NCBI GenBank assembly: GCA_958450365.1
Contig: CAUEEP010000741.1
Location: forward strand, 2,538,501 to 2,602,500
Origin: Mesorhabditis belari
Lineage: Eukaryota > Nematoda > Chromadorea > Rhabditida > Rhabditidae
Length of the DNA stretch: 64,000 nt
Reading direction: 5' to 3'
Shown here: piece after piece, positions 1 through 11,800 of the stretch
Position numbering within the stretch: position 1 is the first letter of the stretch
Layout: every line of letters begins with the position of its first letter
Notes under the pieces: generated by a model
What the model was told of the DNA's origin: nothing
Database searches by the model: none
The model's input: the letters and a program-made list of their open reading frames with translations, nothing else
Translations under genes and position numbers: made by a program

Positions 1-265
1 CTTGGCTTGGGCCAAAGATGGCTTGGCTCAAAGATGGCTTGGATCAAAGATGGTTTGGCTCAAAGATGGTTTGGCTCAAAGATGGCTTGGCTCAAAGATG
101 GCTTGGGTCAAAGATGGCTTGGGTCAAAGATGGCTTGGGTCAAAGATGGCTTGGGTCAAAGATGGCTTGGGTCAAAGATGGCTTGGGTCAAAGATGGCTT
201 GGGTCAAAGATGGCTTGGGTCAAAGATGGCTTGGGTCAAAGATGGCTTGGGTCAAAGATGGCTGA
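1..265. repeat. 16-bp minisatellite
   Basis: About 16 tandem copies of a 16-bp unit (GGCTTGGGTCAAAGAT and close variants) run in from the left window edge, so the array is probably longer. Because 16 is not a multiple of 3, the unit reads in all frames as a 16-residue periodic peptide; those open frames are by-products of the repeat. From 266 to 480 no gene is visible, only a short triplication of CTAACCCTTACGG at 441-478. Confidence 0.95.
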
Positions 266-482
266 AGTGCTGAAATGCGTAGCTGGAAATGCTTAACTTT
301 AAGAGACGATATAACAATGCTGAAAACTTCAATCAGCTAGATAATGAGTATCGAGGAATACTTGGAATTTATGCTCAAAGCCTACTTGGGCTGCTTTCGA
401 TTGGACTCGACTCTCTGGAATGAGGCGCTATAATTGTGGGCTAACCCTTACGGCTAACCCTTACGGCTAACCCGTAGAGCTA

Positions 483-1742
483 CTAGGTTGGTGCAAATGA
501 AATTTCGTTTTTTTACAAACATTAAAGTCATCCAAAATTTTTTTAGATAACAATTTATTTAAAACAATAAGCACCATTATTATCTATGACATCCCTCCAA
601 CGTTGCTACAGATTGCGGATCCCCTTCTCAAAGAACGCTTGATTCTGTGATGCAAAGTAGTTGATCACCCAATTTTCGACTTCTTTTGCATTCATAAACT
701 GGCAATTCTCAAGGGAATGTTGCATCGATCTGAAAAGGTGAAAATCGGAGGGTGCTAAGTCTGGACTATACGGCGCATGTGGTAAGACCTTCCATCCTAG
801 CTTCTCTAGTTCCTTACAAGAGGTTTTTGCCGTGTGAGCTGGAGCATTATCACGGAGAAAGTTGATAGTTGAGGGATTTAGGCCTTTTTCACGCAAAATT
901 TCGTCAACCTTCTTGAGTTGTTGAATAAAATAAGATGAATCGACTGTTTTTCCGGGCTCTAATAATTCAAAATGAACAAGTCCATTGATATTCCACCAGC
1001 AAGACAACATCACTTTGCGCCCATGATAATCCGGCTTTGGAGTTGGAATTGGCGCTTGACCTTTCCTCAGCCATTGTCTTTTTCGAGAAGTATTATCAAA
1101 GTGAATCCACTTCTCATCCATCGTCAAGATATTCTCAAAAAAAATGGCTTCTTTTCGACTTATGGAGCAAGATATGGCTGATCGAAACGCGTGCTCCCAG
1201 ATTCTCAACACTCAATTGATGTGGAACCCATTGTCCATTACGATTTGTCTTTCCAATTATTTCCAAATGGCGTACAATTGTTGAATGATCACATTGAGAT
1301 GTTTGGCAAGTTCTCGTGTTGTTTGCATTGGATCAGCTTCAATTAATTGTTCCAATTCATTGTTGTCGATGGCTGTGGCACGATGTCCATGCGATTCGTC
1401 TTCAAGGGATTCATTACCATCTCGGAATTGGGCAAACCAGAGCTGGCATGATCTTTCGGTGATAACCTGTTCTCCAAAGGCGGAACAGAGATCACGATGT
1501 GAATCAGCAGCGTTTTTGCCCATTTTGGAGTCATAGAGAAGACACGTGCGCAGAACATACTTTTGATCCACCATGATCTAAAGCAAAAATCAATTAAAAG
1601 TGAAAGCTCTGACTTTGAAAAAATGCGAAAATAAAGTAAATATCCAAGAGTACAAATGCACAAAAGAACATCAAATAAGCTCTTCAGATTAAAAAAATAA
1701 GAACATTTTATATCGACCGAAATTTCTTTTGCACCAACCTAA
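483..1742 (-). mobile_element. mariner-family DNA transposon (near full length)
   Basis: The element has matching terminal inverted repeats: the left end reads CTAGGTTGGTGCAAATGAAA and the right end, complemented, TTAGGTTGGTGCAAAAGAAA. A TA dinucleotide flanks each side (481-482 and 1743-1744), the target duplication expected of Tc1/mariner elements. Its length of about 1.26 kb is normal for mariner. It lies immediately upstream of the first S28 protease exon seen and may separate that gene from its first exon. Confidence 0.9.
606..1574 (-). pseudogene. mariner transposase, frameshifted
   Basis: The start at 1574 begins with MVDQKYVLR and leads into the mariner helix-turn-helix region (GKNAADSHRDLCSAFGEQV, WFAQFRDGNESLEDE). 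This frame stops at 1257. The GKTNRNGQWVPHQLS segment continues in another frame, and a second shift near 1150-1190 restores the catalytic core in the frame that ends at 606. The DDE core keeps all three acidic residues: DEKW, RDNAPAH, and the last Asp of YSPDLAPSDFHLF, with 34 residues between the second and third (DD34D, the mariner signature). The catalytic core is thus well preserved, but the protein cannot be made because of at least two frameshifts and an in-frame stop. It is a dead copy that could perhaps be mobilised in trans through its terminal repeats. Confidence 0.9.
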
Positions 1743-1890
1743 TAATGCTCTCTGGAATGAGGAAACTCTCTGGAACTCTCACTGTAGAACTTTGAACGGA
1801 AATAAAGATACCCCGTTACTGGTAGGAAAATGATTGTTGTAGATAGACTTCTAAACATTGCATCAGCTTCTTTCATTTCTCGACTTTCAG

Positions 1891-4800
1891 ATCATCTTTC
1901 TATCATGCGACTGGCGGTCAGCACTCGCTTGTCGGTGATGATAATCCCTATCCATGGGTGGAAACGCTGTATTTCACCCAAAAACTCGATCACTACAATC
2001 AAACGAGCAGAGCCACTTGGCAACAGGTAATTTCAAAGAGATTTTAAAGCAAAAAAAAAATTCTAGAAATACTATCACAATCAAAAGTATTACGATGGGA
2101 AAGGTTTAATCTTCTTGATGATCGGTGAGTCGCAAATGAAAGTAGAACTTTGAGGTGCTTTGGTAGAACGTTGAGGTGCTTTGGTAGAACTTTGAGATGC
2201 TCAAAACCACCTAACAATAAAGAAACCACCTAACAAAAGATATTCAGGTGGTGAGGGTCCTGAGCCGATTCGATGGGCTGGCAATCCGGATGTCTCCTAT
2301 TTAAAATGGGCCGCCGAATACGGGGCAATGGTTTTCAGTTTGGAGCACCGATTCTTTGGAGACAGTTGGCCGATCAAGTGAGATCAGAATTAATCAAAGA
2401 CGAGATTTTAAACGCAAGAAACAAATCGCTAAAAACAAATCGCTAAAAAACAACTAACATTTGTTAGCAATCGCTCATTTGCAATTCAAGCCTGTTTTTC
2501 TTTTGCAGAAGTATGGAGTACGATGCCCTCAAACTGTGCACCACTCAACAAGCCCTCGCCGATCTAGCCACTTTCATCATGGCTATGAATAAGAAATATG
2601 CTTTCAGCAATCCAAGATGGGTCACATTTGGTGGAAGTTATCCGGGTAAATCAATTTAATGTAATGAAAAATGAGAATCGAATTCTTTTTGTCAAAGAAA
2701 AAAAAATGAAATCGTTGTCCAGGATCGTTGTCGGCTTTCTTCAGAGCAAAATATCCCGATTTGACTGTTGGAGCGATCGCCAGCTCAGCTCCAGTTAATT
2801 TGAAATTGGATTTTTACGGTAAGATCTAATCGTTCAAATTATTGAAAGCCTACTTTTCCCCAAATCAAATCAGACTCTTGAAAATCTCCACGGCAATCCA
2901 GATGTTTTGAAATTTGAAAGGATCGCCAAATACAGGCCAAATAGGAAGGCGAGGAGGGGAAAGCCCGATGGCCGGGTGGTTAGGGCGCTGGCACCGAGTT
3001 ACGGAGGTCAAGGGTTCGAATCCTCCGCCGGTCGAAGTTTTTGCTTTTTTTAACAAAAGCTATTTCTATATAATTGAAATCGACCTCCAAATATAGTCCA
3101 AATAGGAAGGCGAGGAAGGCGAGGCTTAACAAAGCTATTATATATAGAAATTATAAGCGCTATAGGTTTCTCGCTCGTTTACTATAGATAAAAGAGTGTC
3201 TGTCTGCCTGCATATGTCTGTCAGACCGTCCGTCCGTCAGACCGTCACACGTACAGACGTACGCGCAAGTTTTCAGCTCCCCGTGAGCCGATTTACATGA
3301 TCTTTAGTTTGTTAGGCTTAGAATTCTATCTACGGGGTTTCCCAAAAAAAAGTGGTCATCGCTTTAAATCTGGAAAAATTTTCCCATTGTTTTTTTCAAG
3401 GCTCATCGTAGTGTCAGAATTGGTTTTACCTCAGGCGTCACACAACAAGATGGAGTTGAGTTGATTTGTTTGATGATTTTGTGAATAGGAGGTCATGCAT
3501 CGGCCGGAAAGCTCAAAATCCACGTAAAACATGAAAAACACACTTCAGAATTCCTCTATTTCACCACAAATCTTTCTAGTTTTTATTTCTAAAAATTTCT
3601 TTTGTTCTTTTAAGTTTCTAGCCATTTCAGTTTGGATTTTTGGATTGACTGCTTCAAAAATCTTGAAAATATGGCTAATTTTTGAACGAGAAAACCCTCT
3701 TGTTGCTGCTTTCCTAAGGCCGAATTTTTGGGGTCTATTTGGGGTTATTTTCAAGATCCTAGATCCAAGATTTCAAGATATCAAAAGAAACTTATAGAGG
3801 CAAAAAGTAGAAAGCTTTGTGGTGAAATAGAGGAATTCAGAAGTGTGTTTTTCATGTGTAGAAATTTTTCATTTCGTGTTCTACGTGGATTTTGAGCTCC
3901 CCGGCCGATGCATGACCTCCTATTCACGAAATCATCAAATCATCATCAACTCCATCTTGTTGTGTGACGCCTGAGGCAAAACCAATCCTGACATCACGAT
4001 GAGCCTTGAAAAAACAACGGGAAGATTTTTTCAGACTCAAACCGATGCCCACTTTTTTCTCGGAAACCCTGATTCATCCCGTTTTTTTAAAAAACAAATG
4101 TCACGACACAGCGCGAAGTTCGACAACACTTACAGGCAGTTGCTGTAAGGCAGTTGCTGTAAAGTAGTTGCTGTAAGGCAATAGAAACAAGCGCGCTCCC
4201 GATCATGCCACAGCGACAGCTATAAAACGCGATGTTAGGCGGGGTTTTTCGGTTGGTGAGTACGCTTTTGTGACGGTGTACAGTTTCCTGAACTTATAGA
4301 TGTTTGAAAAAACCAAAGCCTGAAGTTACCCAATCATTCTCTCATTTCAGAATACGCAATGGTGGTTGAAGACGACGTGACGATCACTGATCCGACTTGT
4401 CCGGGAGAGATTCGGAAAGCTTTTGATGCAATGCAGAAATTGAGTCTTTCCGCAGCTGGACGTGAAACATTGAACACAATCTGGAAGTAAGGTATTCGAG
4501 TTTTCTGAAAATCCGTTTATTCCAGCTTGCAACCCAAGTTCGACACCGAAACGACCAAGTTGGATATCACGAATTTCCTGGCGAATGTTTACTCACTTTT
4601 CCAGGGAATGATCCAGTACACATATGATGGACAGGTAGAAATTTGATTCAAATATTCGACTAATATAACTTTCAGTCTCAAATGACTCAAACGAACATCA
4701 CAGCCAGGGCTTTATGCAATATGATGACCAATCAAAGTGTCGCGGATCCGATTCAAAGAGCTTACAACGTTTGGTTATGGTTTGTTGAATTTTGAAGGAT

Positions 4801-7800
4801 GATTCTGATAAAGATTATGATAAAGATTATGATAAAGATCATGATAAAGTAAAAGTAAAATAAGTTAAGAAGTTAGTTCTTGTTCCTTTTCCAATTCTAG
4901 GGTTGTTTCAACCAGACTCTAAGCCACTGCCAGATCCCTGCCAAACTCTGCCAGAGTCCAGCCAGAAACCGGACTTACAAGTCCAGCCTTCAGCCCTGAC
5001 TTCTTGCCATGGCTGAAGGCTGGACTGGATGGAGATCCATACTCGGACATCACGATTTTCTTGTCAAGTCAAATCTGCTGGCTGGCTTTTGGCTTTGCAA
5101 GAGAAATAATTATCTTTATAACAACTCTGATCCTAGGTACCAGAGTTTCTATGGAGATCCAGACTCGGACATCACGATTTTCCCGAACAGTTACTGGGAT
5201 ATGATTAGTTCGATGAGTATGAAGAACGTTAATGATATGGACGAAAATGGTGAGGATTATCAAAACGAATTTGTTCTATATTACTAGTGTGCTTTCTCAT
5301 GAATTCACTACACGTACCGTAAATACTGTAATAGTACTGTAATAGTACGGTAGCTATCTAGCTTGAATGACTGTGTGCGCTTTAATGACTAACAAAACCA
5401 AGTTTATTCAATAAATGTAAGCTAGAGCGTGTGAAAATATTTCAAGAAACCTCAAAGAAACAATGTTTTGAACTAGAGATTAAAAAGGAATCACTTTGAA
5501 AACTCAAATATCTCAAACTCAAATAACTCGAACAAAAGAACCCAAGTTTCACGAGACAAAATGAGGAAAAATCCTGATTCAATGAGAAAGGTGGCGTCCT
5601 TTTATACGCTTATGGGCGACATTGTTTAGGCTACGGTATTTCTGGTGTCTTATTAGATTTCGGCAGTTTCACTGATGAAAAGCAAGAAGGTGGCGCGCTT
5701 ATATACGCGTACGAGCGCGCGCGACATTGTAGAGAGATTTCTAATGTACTGAAATAGACAAACGAGAATGCTAATTTCCCCAAATTGACATGCAATTCGT
5801 GCAAGTGGCCTTCTTGAAGCTATTGAAAATAAGCTTAAGGAAGCTAAGCTTAAGGAAGCTAAGCTTAAGGAAGCTAGGCTTAAGGAAGCTAGGCTTAAGG
5901 AAGCTAGGCTTAAGGAAGCTAGGCTTAAGGAAGCTAGGCTTAAGGAAGCTAGGCTTAAGGAAGCTAGGCTTAAGGAAGCTAGGCTTAAGGAAGCTAGGGC
6001 TTAAGGAAGCTAGGCTTAAGGAAGCTAGGCTTAAGGAAGCTAGGCTTAAGGAAGCTAGGCTTAAGGAAGCTAGGCTTAAGGAAGCTAGGCTTAAGGAAGC
6101 TAGGCTTAAGGAAGCTAGGCTTAAGGAAGCTAGGCTTAAGGAAGCTAGGCTTAAGGAAGCTAGGCTTAAGGAAGCTAGGCTTAAGGAAGCTAGGCTTAAG
6201 GAAGCTAGGCTTAAGGAAGCTAGGCTTAAGGAAGCTAGGCTTAAGGAAGCTAGGCTTAAGGAAGCTAGGCTTAAGGAAGCTAGGCTTAAGGAAGCTAGGC
6301 TTAAGGAAGCTAGGCTTAAGGAAGCTAGGCTTAAGGAAGCTAGGCTTAAGGAAGCTAACCTTATTGAAAACCTTTTTAGGAGCTGATCGTGGCTGGATGT
6401 GGCTGTGTTGCAATGAGATCGGTTTCCTTCAGACAACCGATCAAGGAAGGAACATTTTCGGAGCAACTGTTCCGTTAAAGTTTTCGAAAAAAACATAAAC
6501 CTAAAAGATTTCTATTTTTTTTCAAGCTATTTCCTCGACATGTGCACGGATCTTTTCGGCTCGGCGGTCACTTCGGATTTTGTACGCGACAAAAACATTG
6601 ATGCTGAAAATTTCTATCAATTCGCTAGTGAGGTGGTTTTTCCTTAAACAAGCTCCACTTTGATGTACTCTTTTGTTTGCAGAAACAAGCAAACAAACAA
6701 ACATACACACACCCACGCAAACACATCCTATCTGGTGTACTTATTTTGAACACTTTAATATCAAAGTATTGAAGTAAATGCACAAGAATGCACCAGAAAA
6801 GATGCACCAGAAAGACAAAGGATGAAGAGCTAAAGTTTAAACAATTCAGGCAACAAATATCGTACTCCCGAATGGATCACTCGATCCATGGCATGCTCTT
6901 GGTACTTACACAGTCGATGCGGCAAATGGAGTGGCTCCATACTTGATCAATGGTAAGTTTTGAATTCTACTACCGTTTCCTCTCTAGTGCACCCTGAGCG
7001 TCGCCTAAATTGCTCGAAATCTCGAGAACCGCTTATCAGAACCTATCGATGTGGGGTCGGAAAATGTAGCTGACGATGAGATCTAGTGAGGGATTTGAGT
7101 ATTGAGCTTCTGGGAAAACTTTGGATGTCGTAAAATGGTCATTAACTCGGCTCGACCGGGGGGAGGAGGAGAGGCCGGGGGGAAGAGGGCACTACAATTA
7201 GAGAAAATACAGAATACCGTATTTTCTCTAATAGTAGAACACAGTACTCAACCTAATAGGAAGATAGCAGTTGAAACAATGCTAGTTGACAATAAGTGCA
7301 TCTGATAAGCTGAGCACTATTGCTTATTTGGCGTATTGATCAATAGACAGAGCAGCTTTAGTTATCTCTTCAGCATCTTCAGTTATTTCTTCAGCATCTT
7401 CAGTTAGATTCAGTTATTCATCTTCAGTCGGGGAAAAAGTGTGACTACAAAATGGCGTTTTAAAAAGGCTGAAAATGTACAAAATTCTCACTTTAAGACT
7501 CTTGAAACATTGAATTGATTGAAATTGAAATTGAAATACTGTAGCTGGATGAAGGGCTAAAAATAAAAGCAATTACCTATTCATTGAAACAATTTACATT
7601 ACCATAGTTCTTTGTTTACAGTACCATAGTTTCCTGATTCAGGCACGGCTCACTGCTCCGATATGTACCCAATCTACGATGGAGAACCACCAGCTCTTGT
7701 GGCTGCTCGTTTATTCATTGAGCAAAATCTTGCCGTATGAATCTTTTCTTTAACACTTATGTAAGAAATTTTAGTATTTCATAAACAATTCCACACAACC

Positions 7801-8364
7801 TACCATACCGACCATTGTTCCACCGATCTCGTCCACCGTTTCCATCTCGACGGCGAGTCTTGGAACAACTACAGTGGCCACAATGGGAACTGGACCAACT
7901 ACAGCCAACACAGGACCAACTACGGCAACTACAGTCAACACAGAATCAACTACAACCACCACACCCAATACTGGCCCTACAACGACGACTATGACAACTA
8001 CGACTACGACAAATACTCCATACACAGGTTAGCAGGGAATTTTGGAGACTAAAAGAACACTAGGCTTGTTCGGCACTTTGTAAAGATCCTTTCTGGCACA
8101 CCATTTGACTTGTAGCGTTTGTAAAGATTGTCTATAGGAACCGGCTCAACAAGCACAATAACGACAATGGCCCCAGCCACTGCAGGCACTGGCCCAACAA
8201 CCACTGCAGGCACTGGCCCAACAACCACTGCAGGCACTGGCCCAACAACCACAAATACTGCAAATCCGGGTGATTCATCATCCCCGACGACCACGAAATC
8301 GGTTACAAGTGTGAGATTCTCATTTACTTTGTTATTGCTTTCGTTGATTGCTTTGGTTTTGTAA
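1891..8364 (+). CDS. Serine carboxypeptidase S28 (prolyl carboxypeptidase-like) with mucin-like GPI-type tail
   Basis: Exons by splice sites and reading frame: 1891-2026, 2067-2124, 2248-2377, 2509-2645, 2723-2818, 4351-4486, 4526-4634, 4676-4779, 5137-5249, 6380-6479, 6527-6632, 6850-6952, 7643-7734, 7775-8027, 8138-8364. Phases agree throughout and give about 632 residues plus a missing N-terminus; the signal-peptide exon was not found and may lie left of the mariner. Family landmarks in order: [27 protein letters not shown]; the nucleophile motif [18 protein letters not shown] with the catalytic Asp; and TAHCSDMYP with the catalytic His. S28 enzymes are secreted or lysosomal peptidases cleaving after proline. 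Unusually, the catalytic domain is followed by about 130 residues rich in Thr, Pro and Gly (repeated AGTGPTTT), ending in the hydrophobic tail [13 protein letters not shown], which suggests a heavily O-glycosylated stalk and GPI anchoring at a cell surface. Introns hold a SINE-like insertion, a fold-back element and a minisatellite. Confidence 0.87.
2149..2199. repeat. 22-bp direct repeat in S28 intron
   Basis: AACTTTGAGGTGCTTTGGTAG-type units occur about two and a half times in the intron 2125-2247. It is a small local duplication with no visible function. Confidence 0.7.
2925..3118 (+). repeat. tRNA-derived SINE-like insertion flanked by direct repeats
   Basis: A tRNA-like module (about 2963-3035) has an A-box-like stretch (GGCCGGGTGGTTAGGGCG) and a B-box match (AGGGTTCGAATCC), but no good cloverleaf because the T stem does not pair. 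It is bracketed by near-identical direct repeats of about 31 bp (2925-2955 and 3087-3118, both containing CCAAATAGGAAGGCGAGGA). This layout suggests a retroposed tRNA-derived SINE with target duplications, sitting in the S28 intron 2819-4350. Confidence 0.55.
3333..4072. mobile_element. Fold-back element with long inverted repeats
   Basis: Two arms of about 240-255 bp (3333-3570 and 3817-4072) are imperfect inverted copies. Matching landmarks include GGGTTTCC at the ends, the segment containing CCTGAGGC and TTGTTGTGTGAC, GCATGACCTCCTATTCACG, and CACTTCAGAATTCCTCTATT at the inner boundary. The unique centre is about 245 bp and shows no transposase. CAGGGTTTCC-type ends resemble hAT MITEs, but no clean 8-bp target duplication was found, so the superfamily is open. 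It lies inside the S28 intron. Confidence 0.8.
4117..4179. repeat. Short direct repeats in S28 intron
   Basis: GGCAGTTGCTGTAA occurs about four times with small changes. The rest of the intron up to the exon at 4351 shows nothing recognisable. Confidence 0.7.
5028..5067 (+). pseudogene. Partial duplicate of the S28 exon at 5137-5249
   Basis: The stretch ATGGAGATCCATACTCGGAC and the bases after it repeat, with one change over about 27 bases, the start of the functional exon at 5148-5180, which encodes [10 protein letters not shown]. The upstream copy reads [10 protein letters not shown] and then diverges without a usable donor in the right phase. It looks like a local exon-end duplication left in the intron. 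Confidence 0.6.
5833..6358. repeat. 15-bp minisatellite inside S28 intron
   Basis: About 35 nearly perfect copies of GCTTAAGGAAGCTAG fill the intron 5250-6379 and end about 20 bases before the exon at 6380. A single inserted G near 5999 shifts the frame. As 15 is a multiple of 3, both strands appear as long open frames (KEARL- and LSLAS-type peptides). These are repeat by-products, since the intron is bounded by exons that join in phase. Confidence 0.95.
7190..7232. mobile_element. Short MITE-like hairpin with TACCGTATTTTC end
   Basis: ATTAGAGAAAATAC (about 7198) and GTATTTTCTCTAAT (about 7218) form a hairpin in the S28 intron 6953-7642. The same end motif recurs at 39129-39249 and 46979-46998, indicating a dispersed family. 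Confidence 0.55.
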
Positions 8365-8373
8365 ATGGTGAGC

Positions 8374-8379
8374 AATAAA
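8374..8379 (+). promoter_or_regulatory. Polyadenylation signal of the S28 gene
   Basis: AATAAA lies ten bases after the TAA stop at 8362-8364, a normal nematode spacing. It faces the AATAAA of the convergent - strand gene about 430 bases away. Confidence 0.7.
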
Positions 8380-8429
8380 TTCTTATCTTTATCTAGTTTT
8401 AGCTCCTCTATTGGGCAGAACTCAAAAGT

Positions 8430-8610
8430 AAGCCTGGCTGGCTTCTAGCTTTGTTGTGAGCCTGGCCTGGCCTCTAGCTTTGTTGCGGGTCTGGCTTCTA
8501 GCTTTGTTGCGAGCCTGGCCTGGCCTCTAGCTTTTTTGCGGGCCTGGCTTCAAGCTTTGTTGCGAGCTTGGCCTGGCCTCTAGCTTTGCTGCGGGCCTGG
8601 CCTGGCATGT
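8430..8610. repeat. Degenerate tandem repeat between convergent genes
   Basis: Units around TCTAGCTTTGTTGCGAGCC and GCCTGGCCTGGCC repeat five to six times with a period of about 28-58 bases. No open frame of interest; it occupies the spacer between the two gene 3' ends. Confidence 0.75.
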
Positions 8611-8803
8611 CATACAAAAAGTACCTGTGCCTACCAAAGTACCTCAGCCAGGTCTGGACCTGGTTTCTAGCTAGGTTTTGGCCTTGCTTTGCTTTTCCTG
8701 ATTCAAGTCCTAGAGGCCAGATGGCTTACTACAGGGAACCGACAATACCTACAACACCATATGTTTCCCATTCTTTTATCCAAACAGAACAAAATCTTTA
8801 AAC

Positions 8804-8809
8804 TTTATT
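8804..8809 (-). promoter_or_regulatory. Polyadenylation signal of the - strand secreted-protein gene
   Basis: TTTATT on the given strand (AATAAA on the coding strand) lies 20 bases beyond the TAA stop at 8831-8829. Confidence 0.65.
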
Positions 8810-8828
8810 AAACTTTGTACAAAAACAT

Positions 8829-11800
8829 TTAATGCTTCGCGAGCTTTTCTCGTTGCTTCTCGAAATATTCGTACTCGGGTCGAGGGAGATCGTTGATGAT
8901 CAAGAGGATCGGGATTGGATAAGCCAAATGTACCTAATATGATCGATTTTTGAGTGAGTTTTTTTTTCGCCAAACCTGCATCGATTGCATGTTTGTCAAT
9001 TGGGTCATTTTTGCCTCCAAAACGGTGTCGATTTTGGTGGCGAATGCGAGGAAATCCTGGTTGGACACTTTCTTCTGAGCGGCTGTTAGCAACTGAAATT
9101 GGTATGCTTAAACAGGTGGTAATTTTCAAGAATTTGATGTTCAATGGCTACAAGGACACTTACAGTACTATCTAGGAATAAATTTGACTTGCTATGTGTT
9201 CTTTATGCTTAAAAAACTAACAAATTTGGACATAGAGATTCTTTGAGAAACTTCTCTTCTTTATATAAAAAAACCTCTGTCCGTTTGTGCGCGCACTACG
9301 CTCGTCGCCTATTTTAAAAAAACGCTGAAACACGTGTCTAATGAAATTTCATGTAGTTGTGGCTTTTAAAAGGAATTTTGCAAAAAGTCAAAGTAGGTCA
9401 AATTCAAGTGACTGGTTTCCAAATTTAATCGTTAATTTGTTGTTCTTTTCTTTCAAATAAAGATTTTAAAATTAAAATTTTCCTCTCTAAAGTTTTAAAG
9501 TTAAAAGTTTCCTCTCTGTTTACCTACAAAGCTTTTTATCTGAACCTAATAATTATTGGTCATCCTTTACTTGCTAACGATAATTTGTATCCAAGCACTT
9601 TGTGTGTGCATATTGTGTGCACCAGAAAGGGTTTGTTCCTACGTGAGCACACGTAGCTCATCTTAAACGAGAAAATTCACTTCTTGTGCCGCATTGTGGA
9701 CACCAGCGGTGACATTTGAGAAAGCCTCTTTCACGGCTCCAGTCAGAGCTTGAAGATTTGGAGCGGTCGTCTTGAACGATTGCCAGAAACGGTAGCCACC
9801 CTAGAATGAGTTTGTTGGCTAAAAAATCCTTTGACTGAAATGATTTGTTGAATTTGTTGGCTAAAAATGGTTGCATTTAGTTGGTCTACATTGCTCCAAA
9901 TGCACCAAATGGTCTACATTGCTTCGATTAGACTCAAATCTTTCTATTAGTTTGGTAAAAAAGAAATGCGCGTTTTCGTTAAAAGTCTATTTTATTATAA
10001 AAACAAGAAACAATTATTATAACAATACATTAATCCAAAAGGTATTCGCCATCTGCATCAATGACTTGTCGCCAACGTTCACGCAGAGAATGGATGCCCT
10101 TCTTGAAGAACTCGACCGGCTGCGACTCGAAGAAGTTGGACACCCAAATTTGGACCTCGTCGCGGTCCTTGAACTTTTTCTCGGCCAAGGAGTGGTGCAT
10201 TGATCGGAACAGATGGTAGTCGGAAGGCGCCAAGTCTGGGCTGTATGGCGGATAAGGCAGGACTTCCCAGCCCATTTCTTCAATTTTCTGCTGGGTGATT
10301 TTTGCGACATGCGACCGAGTGTGCTCGTGGAGGAATTTTGTCGACGCCGTATCCACACCTTGACGTCGCAGCACCTGGTCCACGCGGTCCTATTGGCCTT
10401 GGTAGAGCTTCGCCGTAACTGTTTGACCCGAATCCAGAACCTCAAAGTACACCAGGCCTTTACTGTTCCACCAAACACAAAGCATCACCTTTTTTCCGTG
10501 GATGTCCGGTTTTGGAGTCGGTTTTGGAGCTTCACCGGGGTCCAACCACTGCCGCTTTCTTGCTGTGTTGTCGTATTGGATCCACTTCTCATCCGACGTA
10601 ACAATGGAGTCGAAAACCCTACTGTTCTTGGCGCGGTGAGTGAGAATTCCGGCGATTGCGATGCGTGTCGCCTTGTTTGCGTCGGATAGCTTATGCGGTA
10701 CCCATTTTCCGCATCTATTCGTCTTGCCCATGCCATGCAGATGGTTCTCAATGGTGACATGAGTGCAGCCGAACTGTTCTGCCAGGTCGAGAGTGGTTGG
10801 TAAAAACCGAGTGGTTGGTCGCCCTTGTCGCGGTTCTTGAACTTTTTCTCGGCCAAGGAGTGGTGCATTGATCGGAACAGATGGTAGTCGGAAGGTGCCA
10901 AGTCTGGGCTGTATGGCGGATGAGGCAGGACTTCCCAGCCCATTTCTTCAATTTTCTGCTGAGTGATTTTTGCGACATGCGGCCGAGCGTTGTCGTCGAG
11001 GAATTTTGTCGACGCCGTATCTTTTACTGTAAATAAAATACAAATCAACAAACACGACGCTCATTTCTTTTTTACCAACCTAATAGCATGTTGCGCTCGC
11101 CGATGTCCTACTGTAAAAGTCTACTGTAAAAGTTCGAGGGCAAATTCTTGAGCCATTTTTGCTCACCTTTCTCAACTGTTGTCGTGCGGCGAATCGAGCC
11201 AACACACCGACGAATTTGTGCAAGTTGTTGTACTCGGATTCGGGGGTTTTTGAGAGAAGTTCAAGGCACTGGAAATCAAGTAAATCTTGGGAAAACAGTG
11301 AAAATCTCTGACTCAATTGGATAAATTTTCTTTCATACACCAGATTAAGCAGTACTACTGTTTTTTTCACAGTAAAGTCGGCTTAACTGGCAAATAAAGA
11401 GTGAAAAACTCGCGTGACTCGCCCTCATTTGCATTCACTTATCGTAACTCAGCCTACTTATCGTAACTCAGCCTATTTATCGTATCGTAACTCAGCCTAC
11501 TTATCGTAACTCAGCCTACTTATCGTAACTCAGCCTATTTATCGTATCGTAACTCAGCTTACTTATCGTATCGTAACTCAGTTTACTTATCGTAACTCAG
11601 CCTACTTATCGTATCGTAACTCAGGCTACTTATCGTATCATAACTCAGCTTACTTATCGTAACGTAACTCAGGCTACTTATCGTAACTCAGCTTACTTAT
11701 CGTAACTCAGCCACGGAATCTTTTAGTGAATTTCTAAGTGATGATGATCTTGGAAGCTATGACAGTCAATTTCACAAATGGAAACTGATAACTCGTTCTA

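Noticed and set aside
5771..6496. Long open frames on both strands made of 5-residue repeats
   Set aside because: They are translations of a 15-bp minisatellite lying in an intron whose flanking exons join in phase.
7771..8025. Val-rich - strand frame opposite the S28 tail
   Set aside because: It is the complement of the Thr-rich exon; the + strand exon fits splice sites and phase of the S28 gene.
10213..10689. + strand open frame across the mariner
   Set aside because: Shadow of the - strand mariner transposase, which has the DEKW and SPDLAPSD motifs.
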